Origin: CAVVIO01 sp963748095
Lineage (GTDB): Bacteria > Bacteroidota > Bacteroidia > Bacteroidales > UBA10428
DNA length: 64,000 nt
Assembly (NCBI GenBank): GCA_963748095.1
Contig: CAVVIO010000003.1
Coordinates: 1-64,000 of the forward strand
Direction of reading: 5' to 3'
How positions within the stretch are numbered: the stretch's first letter is position 1; each line of letters starts with the position of its first letter. Shown piece after piece: positions 60,680 to 64,000 of this stretch. Both the position numbers and the translations under genes were made by a program. A model generated the notes under the pieces. It was not told the DNA's origin. It ran no database searches and worked only from the letters and a program-made list of their open reading frames with translations.

Positions 60680-62092
60680 ATGACACCTAAAGAATTTTTT
60701 GATTTTGCCAAAAAACACGGAGCTGAAATGGTCGATCTGAAATTCGTCGACTTATTAGGTACCTGGCAGCATTGTTCTTATCCGATCGAAACCTGGGACG
60801 AAGGAATGTTTAAAGACGGCTTGGGCTTTGATGGTTCGTCTATTCGCGGCTGGCAGGGCATTCATCAGTCGGATATGATCGCAATTCCTGACCCGTCAAC
60901 CACAAAACTGGATCCGTTTTTTAAAGAACCAACCGTAAGCATCCTTGCTGATATATTTGATCCTGTAACAAAAGAACCGTATAGCAGAGATCCGAGGTAT
61001 GTCACGCAAAAAGCTGTAAAGTATCTGAAAGAAACCGGGATTGCCGATACGGCTTATATCGGACCTGAACCGGAATTTTTTATCTTCGATGAGGTACGTT
61101 TTACGCAGACACAAAACATGGGTTTTTACCAGATAGATTCGGTTGAAGGCGCCTGGAATACCAACCGTATCGAAGAACCGAACCTAGGATACAAACCCAG
61201 TTACAAAGGTGGTTATTTCCCTGTAAGTCCTACCGATACCTATCATGACCTGCGAGGTGAAATGGTAAAAGAAATGAGGAAAGTGGGAATTGTTATAGAA
61301 GCACATCACCACGAAGTAGCTACCGGCGGACAATGCGAGATCGATATGCAATATGCAGATCTTATGAAAATGGCCGACCAGTTCATGTGGTACAAGTACA
61401 TCATTAAAAACGTAGCCAAACGACAGGCTAAAACGGTAACTTTTATGCCAAAACCGGTTTTTGAAGATAATGGTAGTGGCATGCATTCGCATTTTTCGCT
61501 TTGGAAAGGGAGCACTCCTTTATTTGCCGGGGATGAATATGCCGGAATGTCACAGATGGGTATCTATGCCATCGGAGGCATTTTAAAACATGCCGCAGCA
61601 ATTCTTGCTTTTGCTGCACCTACTACCAATTCATACCGTCGGTTAGTTCCTGGTTACGAAGCGCCTGTAAATTTGGTTTACTCTGCCCGTAACCGTTCGG
61701 CTGCTGTTCGTATTCCAATGTACAGTGAAAATCCGAAGACGAAGCGATTCGAATTCCGTTGTCCCGATCCTACCGCAAATGGATACCTGTTATGGAGTGC
61801 CATGTTAATGGCTGTACTGGACGGTATTCAGAATAAAATTGATCCGGGAAAACCGCTTGATACGAATATTTATAAATTATCCGCTGCTGAAATGTCAAAA
61901 ATTAAATCGGTACCAGGTTCATTAGCCGAGGCTCTTGAAGCGCTGAGGGAGGATAGTGCATTTCTTACAAAAGGCGGTGTATTTACAGATGACCTTATTC
62001 AGAATTATATCGACTATAAATATGAATATGAAATAAGTGAACTTTCACTTCGTCCACACCCGTTTGAATTTTCTTTATATTACGATAATTAA
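60680..62092 (+). CDS. glnA: Glutamine synthetase type I
   Basis: 470 residues. GSI motifs in order: FVDLLGTWQHCSYPI, GFDGSSIRGWQGIHQSDM, GPEPEFFIFDEV, HHHEVATGGQCEIDM, GSGMHSHFSLWKG, YEAPVNLVYSARNRSAAV and FRCPDPTANGYL. The loop where E. coli GlnA is adenylylated (NLYDLPPEE) reads NIYKLSAAE, so the Tyr is kept. The C-terminus RPHPFEFSLYYDN is typical. The same reaction as GSIII; having both side by side suggests use under different nitrogen supply, which is inference. A strong terminator follows. Confidence 0.96.
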   Translation: MTPKEFFDFAKKHGAEMVDLKFVDLLGTWQHCSYPIETWDEGMFKDGLGFDGSSIRGWQGIHQSDMIAIPDPSTTKLDPFFKEPTVSILADIFDPVTKEPYSRDPRYVTQKAVKYLKETGIADTAYIGPEPEFFIFDEVRFTQTQNMGFYQIDSVEGAWNTNRIEEPNLGYKPSYKGGYFPVSPTDTYHDLRGEMVKEMRKVGIVIEAHHHEVATGGQCEIDMQYADLMKMADQFMWYKYIIKNVAKRQAKTVTFMPKPVFEDNGSGMHSHFSLWKGSTPLFAGDEYAGMSQMGIYAIGGILKHAAAILAFAAPTTNSYRRLVPGYEAPVNLVYSARNRSAAVRIPMYSENPKTKRFEFRCPDPTANGYLLWSAMLMAVLDGIQNKIDPGKPLDTNIYKLSAAEMSKIKSVPGSLAEALEALREDSAFLTKGGVFTDDLIQNYIDYKYEYEISELSLRPHPFEFSLYYDN

Positions 62093-62119
62093 TATTTAGG
62101 GGAGATCTCGTAATAGTAC

Positions 62120-62156
62120 AAAGCAGGCCGGTATTTTTACCAGCCTGCTTTTTTAT
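62120..62156 (+). terminator. Intrinsic terminator after glnA
   Basis: AAGCAGGCCGGTA pairs with TACCAGCCTGCTT, followed by TTTTT, 28 bases beyond the stop codon. Confidence 0.9.
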
Positions 62157-62508
62157 TGGTTGTATAGTATCGGATTCATTCCGGATAAATATTTTAATCT
62201 TTACCTGAGTTGAGGATAAGAGTTTAATTCTGTTGCAAACAGAAACTTTTTAAGAATCAGGAAGAAAATGAATGTGCTGATAACAGACAGGCTTATTATA
62301 CAGCCACAAGAAAATAATTCCTGTTTTAAAACATATCATATACTATTTATTCTTTTTTTTAGTTTATTTAATGATTTGTTTATAAGCGACGTGTTCTATT
62401 AAATTGTATCTTATTCAGAAGAGATGATCTGTCCTGAGGTTGATAAAACAATTCGACATATTAAATATTTTAAATTAAATTTACGGTAGTAAAATCAATT
62501 AAATAAAA
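62157..62508. other. Intergenic region, promoter side of the porE-like gene
   Basis: AT-rich, no gene seen. It runs from the glnA terminator to the start of the next gene. A TAAATTTA stretch about 30 bases before the start is a weak promoter candidate. Confidence 0.4.
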
Positions 62509-64000
62509 ATGAAAAGTCTGAAGTCAATTTTGTTTTTTTTGTTGGTATACGGTTTAACTGTACCCGCTGTAGCCCAAAACAAGCGTACGCTGAAAGCATA
62601 TGAGACATTTAATTCAGGAGAATATTATGATGCCATTGACTTGTTTAAGGATGCCTATCAGAAAATTACAGACAAAAAAGAAAAGCTGGAAATAGCCTTT
62701 CATATTGGCGAGTGTTATAGAAACATCGACAATCCCAGTCAGAGTGCATTGTGGTTTGGGAAAGTGATTGCCAAAAATATTGATAAACCTATTGCATATC
62801 TGTATTATGCAGATGCACTGAAAAAGACCGAAAGGTATGATGAAGCAAAAATGCAATATCAAAAGTATAAAGAACTGGTACCTGGCGATCCAAGTGCTGA
62901 TCTTGGTATAAAATCGTGTGACCTTGCTACCGAGTGGATGAAATATCCGAATGGATACGTGGTGGAAGATATGAAGTTTTTTAATTCCAAACAAAGTGAT
63001 TACAGCCCGTTTTATGCCCGTTCCGACTACCGTCAGGTTTATTTTACTTCAACAAGGGATGCTTCTTCGGGGAAGATGGAACATGGAGGTACCGGTGAGG
63101 CATTTGCCGATATCTTTGAAACTACTATGGACCGGAAAGGGAAATGGAGTACACCTGTTCCACTGGGAACTAATATCAATACAGATTTTGAAGAAGGCAC
63201 TCCTGTGCTCACAGCAGATTATAATACCATGTATTTTACCAGATGCTTTTATAGTAAGAAAAAAGCAGAAGGTTGTGAGATTTTTACGGCAGATCGTGAG
63301 GGTGAGAAATGGGGTAAGGTCAAATCGTTGGCAATAGCGGCAGATAGTGTAGTAGTTGCCCATCCCGCTTTATCCCCCGATGAGCTCACTTTGTATTTTG
63401 TATCCGATATGGCAGGAAGTATGAAAGATCAGGAAGGAAAATCAAGCAAGGATATCTGGAAGGTCACACGGGCAAGTATTTCTTCCGATTGGGGGGAACC
63501 TGAAAACCTCGGAGAGCCGATTAATACCCCAGGTGATGAATTATTTCCCTATGTTCATCCCGACGGGACCCTGTATTTTTCGTCCGACGGACATCCGGGA
63601 ATGGGAGGATTGGATATTTTCAAAGCTACCAAAGATGAGAATGGCAACTGGAAAGTAGAAAATATGAAATACCCCATTAACTCTTCCGGCGATGATTTTG
63701 GGATTGTATTTGAAAAAGAACGGGAAACCGGTTATCTGAGTTCATCAAGAAAGGGAAGGGGAGATGATGATATTTATGAATTCATGCTGCCACCACTTCA
63801 ATTTAGCATAACTGGTTATGTGAAGAATGAAAAAACAGAAGAGGTACTGCCCGATGCTACTGTTAAATCAATAGGCAGCGACGGAATCACACTGGATACA
63901 AAAACTTCAAAGGACGGAAGCTTTAAGTTTATGTTGAATCCGGGCACCGATTATGTATTTCTTGCGTCAAAAGAAGGATTTTTACAGGGGAAAGAACGGG
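62509..64000 (+). CDS. PorE-like outer-membrane/peptidoglycan-associated protein (partial)
   Basis: 497 codons are visible and the gene runs off the window. The signal peptide is MKSLKSILFFLLVYGLTVPA to VAQN. TPR-like helices follow at about 25-140 (YETFNSGEYYDAIDLFKDAY, LYYADALKKTERYDEAKMQY). A PD40-type beta-propeller spans about 160-420 with repeated motifs (DYRQVYFTSTRD, YNTMYFTRCF, LSPDELTLYFVSD, HPDGTLYFSSDGHPGMGGLD). Near 430 a carboxypeptidase-regulatory domain begins (SITGYVKNEKTEEVLPDATV). This order matches PorE of the type IX secretion system, which ends with an OmpA peptidoglycan-binding domain, expected beyond the window. Related gliding/OmpA proteins share this layout. Confidence 0.8.
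   Translation, partial: MKSLKSILFFLLVYGLTVPAVAQNKRTLKAYETFNSGEYYDAIDLFKDAYQKITDKKEKLEIAFHIGECYRNIDNPSQSALWFGKVIAKNIDKPIAYLYYADALKKTERYDEAKMQYQKYKELVPGDPSADLGIKSCDLATEWMKYPNGYVVEDMKFFNSKQSDYSPFYARSDYRQVYFTSTRDASSGKMEHGGTGEAFADIFETTMDRKGKWSTPVPLGTNINTDFEEGTPVLTADYNTMYFTRCFYSKKKAEGCEIFTADREGEKWGKVKSLAIAADSVVVAHPALSPDELTLYFVSDMAGSMKDQEGKSSKDIWKVTRASISSDWGEPENLGEPINTPGDELFPYVHPDGTLYFSSDGHPGMGGLDIFKATKDENGNWKVENMKYPINSSGDDFGIVFEKERETGYLSSSRKGRGDDDIYEFMLPPLQFSITGYVKNEKTEEVLPDATVKSIGSDGITLDTKTSKDGSFKFMLNPGTDYVFLASKEGFLQGKER

Noticed and set aside
44162..64000. Bacteroidota genes as a horizontally acquired island in an acidobacterium
   Set aside because: About 20 kb of ordinary Bacteroidota housekeeping genes start abruptly at adapter-like sequence with no integrase, tRNA or attachment site. 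A chimeric contig explains it better.

Overview
The window is two unrelated genomes joined end to end. Bases 1 to about 44,161 are very GC-rich and look like an Acidobacteriota (probably Vicinamibacteria-type) chromosome: carboxypeptidase-regulatory/TonB receptors in tandem, a sortilin/BNR-repeat 'glycosyl hydrolase', an S9 peptidase, TreS and Kup. Bases from about 44,200 to 64,000 are AT-rich and are typical Bacteroidota (Bacteroidales/Marinilabiliales-like): TAnnTTTG promoters, glutamine synthetase III, a PorE-like OmpA-family protein, DUF3109 and an M20 dipeptidase. At the seam (44,162-44,199) lies a noisy match to an Oxford Nanopore ligation adapter followed by typical read-start sequence. 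The join is therefore best read as a chimeric read or contig, not as horizontal transfer.

GC-rich part, left to right: a partial metal-transporter-like membrane protein, a DUF1624 membrane acyltransferase, a metallophosphoesterase and an Sfp-type phosphopantetheinyl transferase (all minus); kup (plus); MscS and a four-gene sugar ABC importer (minus); a DUF389 protein; an S9 peptidase with a small membrane protein; a thioredoxin-like protein; a large BNR-repeat secreted protein; a metallopeptidase/ATP-grasp ligase pair; a 94-95-bp tandem repeat array; then plus-strand ClC, M50-CBS protease, MFS, TreS, a glucosylglycerate-synthase-like glycosyltransferase and a TM-helix protein. A four-helix-bundle gene sits between inverted TGAGT-type repeats. 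A GT39-like protein, three paralogous TonB receptors and a truncated ScfR/IrrE-type regulator follow on the minus strand. Several genes suggest osmotic and compatible-solute handling (Kup, MscS, ClC, TreS, GT, sugar importer).

Many GC-rich genes are broken by dense single-base indels grouped in patches (kup, BNR protein, ATP-grasp/peptidase, ClC, TreS, TonB copies 1 and 3), while genes between the patches are intact. I treat these as sequence errors and annotate whole genes across them.

AT-rich part: a copper-type TonB receptor with a Met-rich lipoprotein and a small Cys protein (minus); two secreted proteins; a Y1 transposase among repeated elements; thiol peroxidase; a hybrid histidine kinase split inside its GAF domain; a serpin lipoprotein; DUF3109 and M20 dipeptidase overlapping; glutamine synthetases III and I in tandem; and the start of a PorE-like protein. 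Apart from the kinase, genes here are intact.
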